Shown piece after piece: positions 1-10,902 of a DNA stretch of 64,000 bases; the stretch's first letter is position 1; each line of letters starts with the position of its first letter. A program made the position numbers and the translations under genes. The notes beneath the pieces are model-generated. The model saw nothing but the letters and a program-made list of their open reading frames with translations, did not search any database and was not told the DNA's origin. This DNA is from Roseiarcus sp963836695 (GTDB lineage Bacteria; Pseudomonadota; Alphaproteobacteria; Rhizobiales; Beijerinckiaceae), in contig CAWIKX010000016.1 of the NCBI GenBank assembly GCA_963836695.1, positions 1 to 64,000 on the forward strand, read 5' to 3'.

Positions 1-243
1 ACGTTTCGTTCCGGCATTTGCTGGAGCGGGTTGATTTTGAATTGCTGCGGCTGGGAAGTCCAGGCCTTGCAGATGAGTTCATATGGGGTGAGGCCTTTGA
101 GGGTCTTGAGCCGCCTGGCGGAGTTGTAGGCGTCGACGAAGTCGTCGAGATGCCGGACAAGTTGGCCGTTCGACTCGTGGTGATACCGCTTGACGGTTGC
201 GTCCTTGATGGTGCGGTTCATCCGCTCGGCTTGCCCATTATCC
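1..243 (-). pseudogene. IS481-family transposase, C-terminal fragment
   Basis: The minus-strand frame encodes the C-terminal part of an integrase-core (DDE) transposase. It starts near an NGQ-ERMNRTIKDATVKRY-like stretch and runs through FVDAYN, RRLKTLKGLTPYELICKAW and a final QMPER. The same residues occur in copy B at 3264-3512. The fragment begins abruptly at the IS110 junction near 243 and runs off the window start, where copy B has its stop. It lacks the first catalytic aspartates and cannot be active. Confidence 0.8.
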
Positions 244-492
244 GGTATGAGATCATCGGCGCCTCGTTGTCCGGCTGTTTCCGGAAGGGAACCGGCGATA
301 TGGTGAGCCCATCCGGGACACGGGGCGCCGGGAGCAGAAGGTGCGGGCAGGCCGTCGATAGACTGGGGCTGAGAGCCCGAGCTCGTTACATGGCCGCCCC
401 TTGCGACTTTCCCGGATGCGCCGTGAGCGCGGATCAGTAGATGTCGTGTTGCCCGCCGCTTCCGCTTTGAACGAACAGACGGAGCAGCAAAC
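244..492 (+). ncRNA. Candidate IS110 bridge RNA region
   Basis: This stretch lies between the left end of the IS110 element and its transposase start and has no convincing coding frame. In IS110-group elements the non-coding left end encodes a structured bridge RNA whose loops pair with donor and target DNA. Several short GC-rich dyads are visible (for example TTGTCCGG and CCGGAAGG near 267-288), but I did not fold it. Assignment rests on position and family knowledge only. Confidence 0.35.
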
Positions 493-1720
493 ATGCGGAT
501 CATTGGTCTGGATATCCACCGCGCCTACGCCGAGGCGGCCGCCTGGGACGATGGCAAGCTCAAACGGCTGGGGCGTGTCGACATGCGCCGGCCTTTTCTT
601 GAGGTTTTCGCAAAGAAGCTTTCGAAGGAGGACGTGGTCGTCGTCGAAGCGACCGGCAACGCAGCCTCAGTCGCTGCGGTGATCGCGCCGCACGTCAAGC
701 AAGTCGTGATCGCTAACCCAAAGCAGGTGCGCGTCATCGCTCCCGCGAAGATCAAGACCGATACAATCGACGCCAGGGTGCTCGCCCAACTCTATGCAAG
801 CGGCTTTCTGCCGGAGGTTTGGATACCTGATGAGCCGACGCAGGCGCTTCGCCGGCAGGTGACCCGGCGCAACCAGATCGTTCGGCAGCGATCGGGCTTG
901 AAGAACATCATCCAATCGATCCTGCACAGCCACTTGATCCCCTCCTGCCCGCACGCCGGATCTGTGCGGGGCGAGCGGACGGGCATGGCTTTTTCACCAG
1001 GTCTTGCCGGAGGACGAACGCCTTGCCGTCGAACGGCATCTGCGCGAGTTCGATCGGCTCGGCGATGACCTCAAGGTCATCGAGCGTGACCTTGCCCGTT
1101 CAGTGTTAGGGGACGAGGGTGTCAGACGCCTGATGACAATCCCAGGGGTCGACATGGTGGTGGCGCTCGCCATCGTGGCCGCGATCGGCGATGTGGAACG
1201 CTTCGAGCAGTCGCAGAAGCTGGTCAGCTATCTCGGCCTCAACCCAAGCGTCAGACAGTCAGGTCCTGGACCGGCTTATCACGGCCGGATCACCAAGCAG
1301 GGCCGCGGCCATGCCCGAGGCATGCTCGTCGAGGCCGCCTGGGCGGCAGCGCGAGCGCCAGGGCCGTTGCGTGCGTTCTTCCTGCGAGTCCGCGCCCGCC
1401 GCGGTCAGCATGTCGCCGCTGTCGCGACCGCCCGTAAACTCGCGGTGCTCATCTGGCATTTGCTGAGCAAAGGCGAAAGCTACGTGTGGGCGCGGCCGGC
1501 GTTGCACGCGAGGAAGCTGCGCGATCTGGAGCTGAAAGCGGGGTACAAGACGGCGCGTGGCCAAAGAGGCGCGGCCCACGCGTACAATATCAAGAGCCAT
1601 CGCGATCAGGAGCGCAGATGGGTCGAGCAAGCCGAGACGGCGTACGCGCGCTTCGTCTCCGGTTGGAATCCGCGTGGTCCCAAGCAGGCGCGCACGGGCG
1701 CCGCAACCGAGGGGCGATGA
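493..1720 (+). pseudogene. IS110-family transposase, one frameshift
   Basis: DEDD-type transposase. The N-terminal RuvC-like domain (frame 1, 493 to about 957) shows GLDIHR, VVVEATGN and KTDTIDARVLAQ, which supply the acidic residues. The C-terminal Transposase_20 domain (frame 2, about 959-1720) shows MTIPGVDMVVALAIVAAIGD, YLGLNPSVRQSG and GRITKQGRGHARGMLVE, including the conserved serine region. The frames join cleanly if one G near 958 is removed: PHA then DLCGASGRAWLFHQ. Corrected length is about 408 residues, near the family norm. Both halves are otherwise well preserved. The single extra base may be a real inactivating mutation or one of the many apparent indel errors in this window. 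Confidence 0.85.
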
Positions 1721-1730
1721 TGAAGGCTCC

Positions 1731-2102
1731 GCGGCAGGGCTTGCCCCTCGCGCCCTGCGGCAGCCGCGAGATCCCGTGCCGTTGGAGGCAACGATGAAGG
1801 GACGAGCGCGTCAGATGCGGGATGGTGGGCTGCAGGGCGTAAAGGCAGTCGTCGAGCGGCAACAGGGCATGCCTTCGGAAAGCGACGACAACGGCCTCCT
1901 CCTCAACGGACAAGACCGTCGATCGCGGCGCCTTAGGCCCCGTCGGCAGATCGGGAAACGGAGGTCCGGGCCTTCCACTTGGCGATCGTCTTCTGATTGA
2001 TTCCGTAGCGCTTCGCCAGCGCCCTCAGGCTCGCTTGACTATGCTGTATCGCTCGACGGACCGCCTCTGTCGTCGTGGCGCTCCCATGTAAAACTTGGCC
2101 AA
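1731..2102 (-). pseudogene. IS481-family transposase, N-terminal fragment
   Basis: Read on the minus strand this matches the start of the copy B transposase: a helix-turn-helix with EAVRRAIQHSQASLRALAKRYG, then KTIAKWK, SVEEEAVV and DDCLYALQPTIPHLTRSSLH. An in-frame stop follows SADGA near 1940, where copy B reads on, and the sequence ends at the IS110 junction around 1730. It is the 5' half of the disrupted copy A and is not functional. Confidence 0.75.
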
Positions 2103-2252
2103 TAGCGCATCCTTCAAATCGCTCGACAAGAATGCCCCATCAAAGCTCGGGACCAAACAGCTAGCGCCTCGGACGGTCAGCTTGAATTGCGGGGGATTCC
2201 CGAATTGGGGTTGAGGTGATTTAAGCTGTTCGCCGGATGGAGGCCGGCGGAC

Positions 2253-2462
2253 ATGCCGAGAGCTCTATCGCTTGATCTTCGGGTTCGGGTGTTGACGGCG
2301 GTGGCGCAAGGCTTGAGCCATCGGCAGGCGGGCGAGCGGTTCGGGGTTAGCGCCGCGAGCGTCAGCCGGTGGCGGGCGCTTGAGCGCGAGCGGGGTGAGG
2401 CGCGCGCCCGATCGCAGGGCGGAGACCGCAGGTCGGGACGGGTCGAGGCGCACAAAGGCACG
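2253..2462 (+). pseudogene. IS630-family transposase, N-terminal stub
   Basis: The first 70 or so residues form the helix-turn-helix half of an IS630-type transposase: MPRALSLDLRVRVL, LSHRQAGERFGVSAASVSRW and a basic GGDRRSG tail. The frame is cut at 2462/2463, exactly where the left inverted repeat of IS481 copy B starts. The rest of the gene was not found on the other side of that element (after 3507). A leader of about 90 bp (2160-2252) separates it from copy A. It appears to be a remnant left by IS481 insertion and later deletion. Confidence 0.7.
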
Positions 2463-3507
2463 TGTTTGGTCTCGAGCTTTAATGGTGCATTCTTGTCGAG
2501 GGATTTGAAGGATGCGCTATGGGCCAAGTTTTACACGGGAGCGCCACGACGACAGAGGCGGTCCGTCGAGCGATACAGCATAGTCAAGCGAGCCTAAGGG
2601 CGCTGGCGAAGCGCTATGGAGTCAATCCGAAGACGGTCGCCAAGTGGAAAGGACGGACTTCCGTCGCGGATGCGCCGACGGGACCGAAGGAGCCCAGATC
2701 GACGGTCTTGTCAGTTGAGGAGGAGGCCGTCGTCATAGCCTTTCGAAGGCATATACGCTGCTTCCGCTCGACGACTGCCTTTACGCCCTGCAGCCCACCA
2801 TCCCGCATCTGACGCGCTCGTCCCTTCATCGGTGTCTGCAACGGCACGGGATCTCGCGGCTGCCGCAGGGCGAAGGCGAAGCCTCCGCCAAGCGAAAATG
2901 CAAGGCTCACCCGATCGGCTATTTTCATATCGACATTGCTGAAGTCCGAACCGCGCAAGGCGAACCCTGCCTCATCGTCGCAATCGACCGAACCTCGAAG
3001 TTCGCCTTCGTCGAACTGCATGAGAAGGCGGCGCGCCGCACCGCGGGAGATTTCCGCGCCACCTGATCGCCGCCGCCCCCTGCAAAGTCCACACCGTCCT
3101 GACCGACAACGCAACCCACTTCACACGCCAGGGCAATACGAGCTCGGCGGCGTCGGACATCAAGGCCGCCCTCGACGCTGGGAGAGCTGGTTGGGGCGCA
3201 CGCCTTCGAGTACGCCTGCGCCCAGAACGACATCGACCATCGGGTGACAAAGCCCAAGCACCCATGGACAATGGGCAGGTCGAGAGAATGAACCGCACCA
3301 TCAAGGACGCAACCGTCAAACGCTACTTCTACGATACCCACGACCAGCTGCGAACCCACCTGCGCGATTTCGTCGACGCCTACAACTTCGCCAGGCGGCT
3401 CAAGACCCTCAAAGGCCTCACCCCATATGAGCTCATCTGCAAAGCCTGGACTTCCCAGCCGCAGAGATTTACAATCAGCCCGCTCTACCAAATGCCGGAA
3501 CTAAACA
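2463..3507 (+). mobile_element. IS481-like element, copy B (decayed)
   Basis: An element of about 1045 bp. The left end reads TGTTTGGTCTCGAGCTTT. The right end, on the minus strand, reads TGTTTAGTTCCGGCATTT. Together they form an imperfect terminal inverted repeat. It is oriented opposite to copy A, so the two form a large interrupted inverted repeat around 2160-2462. No clear target duplication is visible (CACG on the left, GATA on the right). The internal transposase frame is broken several times. Confidence 0.75.
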
Positions 3508-3512
3508 GATAG
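2519..3512 (+). pseudogene. IS481-family transposase, multiply frameshifted
   Basis: Helix-turn-helix residues at the start (RAIQHSQASLRALAKRYG, KTVAKWK) are followed, in shifting frames, by integrase-core pieces. These are GYFHIDIAEVRTAQG (first aspartate), VLTDNATHFT (second aspartate) and ERMNRTIKDATVKRYFYD, up to a final QMPELNR and stop at 3510-3512. Frame changes are needed near 2755 and at least twice between 3060 and 3260. The stop lies just outside the right inverted repeat. The degree of decay goes beyond single base errors, so this is a real pseudogene. Confidence 0.8.
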
Positions 3513-3621
3513 AAAGAGGCCTTCTCTCGCCATCTCCGCTTAATTGTCGAGAAGCTTCGCAGCTTTGCGCTACGCCTCGGGTGCTTGATCCCCGCGTCAA
3601 GACCGGGACTAAAGGCGTTAG

Positions 3622-5663
<2,042 letters not shown>

Positions 5664-5824
5664 CGCGGCGTCTCCGTCGTTCCGCGGCCAAGGGCGCCGG
5701 GCGTCCAATGCTTCGACCGTCCCGCTGGCGGGAGGTCCCCTCAAGTCTACTCGGGCAGAGCTAAGCTTTCGCTCTTCACGGCGCCCTCAAGAAAAACCCG
5801 TTCTCTCGCGCGGGGCTGTTCGGG

Positions 5825-7736
5825 TTAGATCGCGGACGATATGTGTCCGGACCCGCCGCCAAAACCATCAATGGCTGCTTCCCCATCCGCAAGGTCAGCC
5901 AGATTCGCTTTGATATCAAGCAGTCGGGCAAGATTAAGCTCGTTCGGCTCCGTTGCGAGCAACCGCTCCGCGAGCTTCAGGTCCCTATTTAACGCGCCGG
6001 CCCGCCGATGCAAGGCTAAGCTCTGCCTTAACACCAGGTCTGCGTCCGCAGGCGAAGCCTCCGGCCGCATGCACCACCAATTCGGCATCTTTGCGGCGAA
6101 GCCTAAAATGCGCTCGCGGTCCGGCCCACGGCCCGCGTCCTTCAGCCACTCGGCGAGCGCGGTGGACGAAATCAGCGCGTCCGCTGGCGCTGCGATCAGC
6201 GCATCGCGCAATGCGCTGACACCCGCGCCGACGAATTCGGTCGCCGCCAGTTCTTCGCAATAGCTTTCCAGCAGCGCCGGGTGGCCCAGCGCGATCGAAA
6301 GAATCATGATCTCGCGCGCCGGCAGGGCCGCCTTGCGAGCGAACTTCGTCTGCGGAACTAACGGCGTCTCTTTAAGGCCAACGCGTGGGCCTTGCGGCGG
6401 GAACGCGCGCCGCTGGCCGAATACCGGCCGGCGGCCAACGTCTCCGCGAGCCGGCCGACCTCGCCTCGTCGCCGAAAAATGCCGAGAGACGCCGCTTCAT
6501 GTCCGCCTGATAGTGGCGGCGCAGCGTCTCATCGGCGATTTTTCCGACGGCCTCGCCGAGGCGGCGCTCGAGCGCAGCCCGCTGCTCGGGGGTGTCGAAG
6601 CGTTGCTCATCGGTTTCGCGCATGAACAGCATGTCGGCGAGCGGCCGTGCGTCCTTGAGATGCCCGGCCATTGCCGCCGGGCCGCTCAGCCGGACTAGGT
6701 CGTCCGGATCCTGGCCCTCGGGCAGGAGCGCGAAATGCATGCTCTTGCCCGCGCCGATCAGCGGCAGCGCCGTCTCGATGGCTCGAAACGCAGCGCGCCG
6801 TCCGGCGCCGTCGCCGTCGAAACACAGGATCGGCTCGCTCGCCATCGCCCACAAGAGCGCGCATTGGTCAGGAGTGAGCGCGGTGCCGAGCGGCGCGACC
6901 ACATTTGGGAAGCCGGCCTCGCTCGTCGCAATAGCGTCGATATAACCCTCGACCACAATGACCGCGCCAGCCTCGTGCGCGGCCTTGCGGGCGCGATGAT
7001 GGTTGAACAGCAAGGCGCCTTTGTGGAAGAGAGCGGTCTCCGGAGAATTCAGGTATTTCGCCTTCGCGCCGGCCTCCATCGCTCGCCCGCCGAACGCGAT
7101 AACGCGGCCTGAGCGGTCATGGATCGGAAACATCGCCCGGTCGCGGAACCGGTCATACGGAACGGCTATGCCTTCGCCATGGACCAACAGGCCCGCTTCA
7201 ATCATCGCCTCGACGCCGACGCCTCGGGCCGCGAGCGCGTCGCGGAGCGCGAAGCGCTCGCTCGAGGCGTAGCCGAGCCCGAAGCGCTGCTGCACTGGCG
7301 GTCCCAGGCCTCGATCGGCGAGATAGCCGCGCGCCTTGGCCCCGACCGGCTGCTGCAGGTTGGCCTCGAACAGGCGCGCCGCCATCGCCATGACGTCGAC
7401 CAGGCTCGCGCGCTTCTTGTCTTGGACCGCCTCGGCGGAACTTAGACGCGGCATGGGCAAGCCCGCCATCCCGGCCAAGCGCTCGACCGCCTCTGGGAAT
7501 GTGAGGCCCTCTGTCTCCATCACAAACGCGAACGCGTCGCCGTGCTTGCCGGACGAGAAGTCGTGGAAGAAGCCTTTCTGGTCGTTGACGAAGAATGATG
7601 GCGTCTTCTCCGCGCTGAATGGCGAGAGGCCTCGCCATTCTCGCCCTTCCTTGCGCAATTTGACCCGCGTCCCCGCCACCTCCGACACCGGCAGGCGGGC
7701 CCTGATCTCATCGAGAAATTCGGGTGGGAACTTCAT
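5825..7736 (-). CDS. dnaG: DNA primase DnaG (one frameshift)
   Basis: Synthesises RNA primers at the replication fork. The N-terminal zinc-binding region is recognisable (FPPEFLDEIRARLPVSEV, GLSPFSAEKTPSFFVN, FHDFSSGKHGDAFAF), although the usual first Cys/His pair reads WRGLSPFS. The TOPRIM core shows VIVVEGYIDAIA and ILCFDGDGAGRRAA. The frame breaks near 6458: after GDEARSAG the true frame continues RLAETLAAGRYSASGARSRR and runs through LALKETPLVPQT into a C-terminal helicase-binding region (SIALGHPALLESY) that ends at 5825. Removing one base gives about 637 residues, the expected size. It is upstream of rpoD on the same strand, 161 bp away, and probably co-transcribed. Confidence 0.92.
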
Positions 7737-7754
7737 GGGCGCAAGACCGACGTC

Positions 7755-7785
7755 GTCATCGCGAGCATAAGCGAAGCGATCCAGG
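7755..7785 (+). repeat. Dispersed intergenic repeat
   Basis: GTCATCGCGAGC, AGCGAAGCGATCCAGG and neighbours resemble the short repeat (GTCATTGCGAGCGAAGCGAAGCAATCCAG type) scattered between genes in many alphaproteobacterial genomes. It lies between dnaG and the aldo/keto reductase gene, in a 176-bp gap with nothing else recognisable. Recognition is by memory of the motif, not by a search. Confidence 0.5.
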
Positions 7786-7912
7786 GATCATAGGGCGAAG
7801 CCGGCGTCGGCCTGGATCGCCATGTCGGTCCCCAGCCGGTCGAGAGACGGGCGTCATACGACGCCCTATGCGGCCTGCTCGCGACGACACTCCTTCTTCT
7901 GCCCGGTTGGAG

Positions 7913-8948
7913 CTATCCCTTCGTCGGCGCGGCGGCGTCCAGGAGCTTCGCCGATTTGAGGTCCGACCAGAAGCTGGCAGGGATCTCGACCGACGCGTCG
8001 TGGACGTTCGACTTGACTTCCTCCGGCTTCACCGCGCCAAGCACGACGGTGACGACAGCGGGATGGCCAAGCGCAAATTGGATCGCCGCCTGGCGCAAGC
8101 TGACCTTGTGCTTTTTGCAGATCTCTTCGATCGCCCTCACCTTCTCTACGACCGGCTTCGAAGCGTCCACATAGTCGAACTTCGCGTTCGGTCCCGATCC
8201 GGTCGCCAGAATGCCAGAATTGAACACGCCGGCGAGCATCACGCCCATCTTCTTTTCGAGCGCCAGCGGCAAGAATCCCGGCAGTCCCGTCTGGTCGATC
8301 AGCGTGTAGCGTCCGGCCATCATCGCCACGTCGAAATCGCCGGCCTTGGCGAATTTGACGCAGGTATCGGCGTCGTTGATGCCAAAACCGATCGCCTTGA
8401 TGACCTTTTCGTTGCGCAGCTTGTCGAGCGCCCGATAGCACCCGTCCATCGCCTCCTTGAAGCGCGCCGGCGCGTCTTGCTCACCATGCGTCCAAGGGTC
8501 GCAATCGTGAATGAGAACGATGTCGAGCCGGTCGAGCCCGGTGCGGAGCAACGAATGCTCGAGCGAGCGCATAGCGCCGTCGTAAGAATAATCGAAACGT
8601 GGCGCGTGCGGGTGTCCGCCGGCGAAGCCGGGTGAAGCCACATCGCTTCGTGGCTTGGGCGGCCTGGTGAAGGGGTCCATGATGCGGCCGATCTTGGTCG
8701 AAACCAGGATCTCGTCGCGCTTGGCGCGTCTAAGCCCCGCGCCCAGACGGGCTTCCGCGAGCCCGTTGCCGTAGTGCGGTGAAGAGTTCGAACACTTTGA
8801 CGCCGCTCGCCAGGGCCTGTTCGATCGTCGCGATCGAGTTTTTTTCGTCGAGCAGCTCGTAAAAGTCGCCAAGCGGGCCGGTCCCCTCGCCGACGACGGA
8901 GAACGTCAGCCCCTCACCGTTCCGAGCCGTTATGCGTCGCGTTTCCAT
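7913..8948 (-). CDS. Aldo/keto reductase (one frameshift)
   Basis: NAD(P)-dependent oxidoreductase with a TIM barrel, closest in pattern to D-threo-aldose/L-fucose dehydrogenase-type members. From the start at 8948 (METRRITARNGEGL) it has GTGPLGDFYELL and SGVKVF. After a shift it has SSPHYGNGLAE (catalytic tyrosine), EILVSTKIGR (lysine), DYSYDGAMRSLEHSLLRTGL, LDIVLIHDCDP and FNSGILATGS. The frames join if one base of the TT at 8787-8788 is removed, restoring VKVFDSSPHYGNG. Corrected length is about 344 residues. The substrate cannot be read from sequence; a sugar or sugar-derived lactone pathway is plausible given the dehydratase and aldolase elsewhere in the window. Confidence 0.82.
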
Positions 8949-9309
8949 CTCACCTCCAAGGCGTCCGATGCGCCCAAACGCCGTGTTTCGGCGGCAGCCC
9001 ATTCATGAACTGGAGCGTAGCGCAAAGCGCCACCGGATTGAAGGCTTGGGGTCTCTCATGACGGGCATTGGGTCAAAAGGCGCCCGCCTTAAGGGCGAAG
9101 CACGCCGAGGACAGTGACTTCGGTCATATCAGCCGATCCCGCCCCGATCACGTTTTTCGTGAAAAGCGTTATACCCTCAATGTCGGTAATAGATCGATTC
9201 AGTATCAGTATAGACAAATAATATTTGTCGTTGAAAGCATATATAGACCTATGATACTGACATTTGCGGCGTTATACAGACTCTTGAAGTCAAGCAATGG
9301 GGCGTTCAG
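8949..9309. other. Intergenic region, AT-rich on its right side
   Basis: The region lies between divergent genes. The left part has ordinary base composition and no recognisable gene. From about 9160 to 9300 it becomes clearly AT-rich and holds the nested dyads described separately. A good sigma-70 promoter could not be fixed: TTGTCG and TATGAT are present, but with 19 bp between them. Confidence 0.5.
9200..9259. promoter_or_regulatory. Nested inverted repeats upstream of the beta-helix gene
   Basis: A perfect 17-bp palindrome, GACAAATAATATTTGTC, occupies 9213-9229. Outside it, CAGTATCA (9200-9207) is matched by its reverse complement TGATACTG (9252-9259). The set ends 50 bp before the start codon at 9310. 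Symmetry of this kind suggests binding by a dimeric repressor or activator. No candidate regulator is adjacent, and the role is inferred. Confidence 0.4.
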
Positions 9310-10902
9310 ATGAAGACTCTTAGCTGCTTTGTAATTCTGTTATGCTTCTCGACCTTTCCTGTACATGCTGCTCAGGTGTATAGTGGATGCGCGACTCCGC
9401 CTTCGACATTCAGACATGTTTGGTACTTTGACCCAGTGCATGGGAAGACCCTGGCTGCTGGAGGCAACGGCTCTCAGGCCAGTCCGTGGAATAACATTAA
9501 CGCCTTAGTTCAAGCCCAGTCGGGCTACGCTTATCCCCTCCTCACAACAGCACCGTATTCTCAGATTCCGGGCCCTGGACAGGGAGCGGTTATGAAGACC
9601 GGCGCAAAAGCGGGCCCGATCGCGCCTGGCGATGAAATCCTGCTGATGAGCGGTAACTACGGTAACGCCTGGATCAACATTTGGAATGCGGAAATATCCA
9701 ATTCAGCTTTTGTCACGGTTGCGGCTGCGCCCGGTCAGACGCCTATCCTGACGTCCCTTTACGTCGGAGGAACCAACAATTGGGCGTTCAGCGGACTCAA
9801 GGTGCAAAGCCTGGTGCCAGCCACTCTCGGCGGCCGTGCTCTGGTCCATGTCAGTGACGGCGGAGCCACTCTTCCGACGGCCAACATCGTCTTTGAGAGC
9901 GTGACCATCTCGTCACAGGACAACGTTGCGGGATGGACTAAGGCTCAATGGGTTGCGAACGGGCGTACGGGATTTTGGGCTCGCAGCACCGCGGGCACCA
10001 CGGATACGAAATGCGTCTCGCTCACTGGCTCGCACCTCACCAACCTGAGGACCGCCGCCGCCATTTCCGCGAATCAAGTCCTCTTTTCAAACAACCAGAT
10101 CGATCATTTCGGCGATGACGGAATCGACTACGACGCAAGCAACATCGCGATCACCCACAACACCATCCGCGACAACTTGGACATCGGCGACGGCAACCAC
10201 GAAGACGCGATGCAGGGTCAGGCAGGCTTTTTGCCGGCGGGCGCGACGGTGAACCATTTCCAGAATGTCCTGATCGACAGCAACTTGATCCTCCGGCAGA
10301 CAGACCCGAGGCTTCCATTTCCGACCTATCTGCAGGGGATCGACGCTTTCGATGCGGACTGGACCAACGTCACGGTGACGAACAACGTCGTCGTCACCAG
10401 CGCCTGTCATGGAATTACCTTCCAAAGCATCCATAACAGTCTGATCGCCAACAATACGGTGGTCGAGGACGGTCTTTTTCCGATGCAAGGTTGCCACACG
10501 CCGATAAACGTCGGCGGCGCCTCGCACGAGGGTTCGCTAAGCACCAACACCGTTGTACGCAATAATCTGACGAGCCAGCTCAACATCGACACGCGCAATG
10601 TCGGCGTGGTGGCGGATCACAACGTCGCCATGTGCTGCACGGGCCCCGAGATCTCGTGGTACGTCAACGGCGTCGCACAATGGAATAGCAAAGTCGGAAT
10701 CTATCCGAACGGCAATATCATCGACGCCGGCGGGGCGAAGGCCGAATTTGTCAACTTCAGCCCGTCGACGCTGACCTACAATCTCTTGATCAAAGCAGGC
10801 GCACAGGCCATTGGCGCAGCAACCGTGGGAGCCGCGACGGACATCCTCGGCTATACGCGCACGGCGCCTTACACTGCGGGAGCCTATGCGTACCCGAGGT
10901 GA
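9310..10902 (+). CDS. Secreted right-handed beta-helix protein
   Basis: 530 residues. A signal peptide (MKTLSCFVILLCFSTFPVHA) precedes a mature protein with the rhythm of a parallel beta-helix: repeated asparagine/valine rungs such as NIVFESVTISSQDN, NNQIDHFGDDGIDYDASNI, ITHNTIRDN, VTVTNNVVVTSACHGITF, NSLIANNTVVEDG and TNTVVRNNLTSQ. The DDGIDYDASN and GDGNHEDAMQG loops resemble acidic clusters of polysaccharide lyases and pectin-active enzymes. It could also be a non-catalytic surface protein. Codon and base usage look less GC-biased than in neighbouring genes, and the upstream region is AT-rich, which hints at acquisition. The last 113 bp overlap the convergent amidase gene. No homologue-level function is claimed. 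Confidence 0.75.
   Translation: MKTLSCFVILLCFSTFPVHAAQVYSGCATPPSTFRHVWYFDPVHGKTLAAGGNGSQASPWNNINALVQAQSGYAYPLLTTAPYSQIPGPGQGAVMKTGAKAGPIAPGDEILLMSGNYGNAWINIWNAEISNSAFVTVAAAPGQTPILTSLYVGGTNNWAFSGLKVQSLVPATLGGRALVHVSDGGATLPTANIVFESVTISSQDNVAGWTKAQWVANGRTGFWARSTAGTTDTKCVSLTGSHLTNLRTAAAISANQVLFSNNQIDHFGDDGIDYDASNIAITHNTIRDNLDIGDGNHEDAMQGQAGFLPAGATVNHFQNVLIDSNLILRQTDPRLPFPTYLQGIDAFDADWTNVTVTNNVVVTSACHGITFQSIHNSLIANNTVVEDGLFPMQGCHTPINVGGASHEGSLSTNTVVRNNLTSQLNIDTRNVGVVADHNVAMCCTGPEISWYVNGVAQWNSKVGIYPNGNIIDAGGAKAEFVNFSPSTLTYNLLIKAGAQAIGAATVGAATDILGYTRTAPYTAGAYAYPR

Larger units (their letters stand above)
244..1730 (+). mobile_element. IS110-family insertion sequence inserted in IS481 copy A
   Basis: A DEDD transposase reading frame (493-1720) is preceded by about 250 bp of non-coding sequence and followed by a very short right flank. 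This is the layout of the IS110 group, which has a long non-coding left end. Both boundaries are inferred from where homology to IS481 copy B stops (near 243) and resumes (about 1725-1740). No terminal inverted repeats are visible, as expected for this family. The transposase carries a frameshift, so this copy is probably inactive unless that is a sequencing error. Confidence 0.7.
2..2159 (-). mobile_element. IS481-like element, copy A, split by an IS110 element
   Basis: Compared with copy B on the opposite strand (2463-3507), the 5' part of this element lies at about 1731-2159 and its 3' part at 2-243. The intervening sequence is an unrelated IS110-type element. The outer end at 2159 reads, on the minus strand, TGTTTGGTCCCGAGCTTTG. 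The inner end at position 2 reads GTTTCGTTCCGGCATTTGC on the plus strand, matching the terminal repeat of copy B. About 380 bp of the transposase middle that copy B still has is missing, so a deletion accompanied or followed the IS110 insertion. The element is non-functional. Confidence 0.75.

Noticed and set aside
945..1004. Programmed frameshifting in the IS110 transposase
   Set aside because: IS110 transposases are single-frame proteins, there is no slippery heptamer at 958, and the window has many similar single-base indels.
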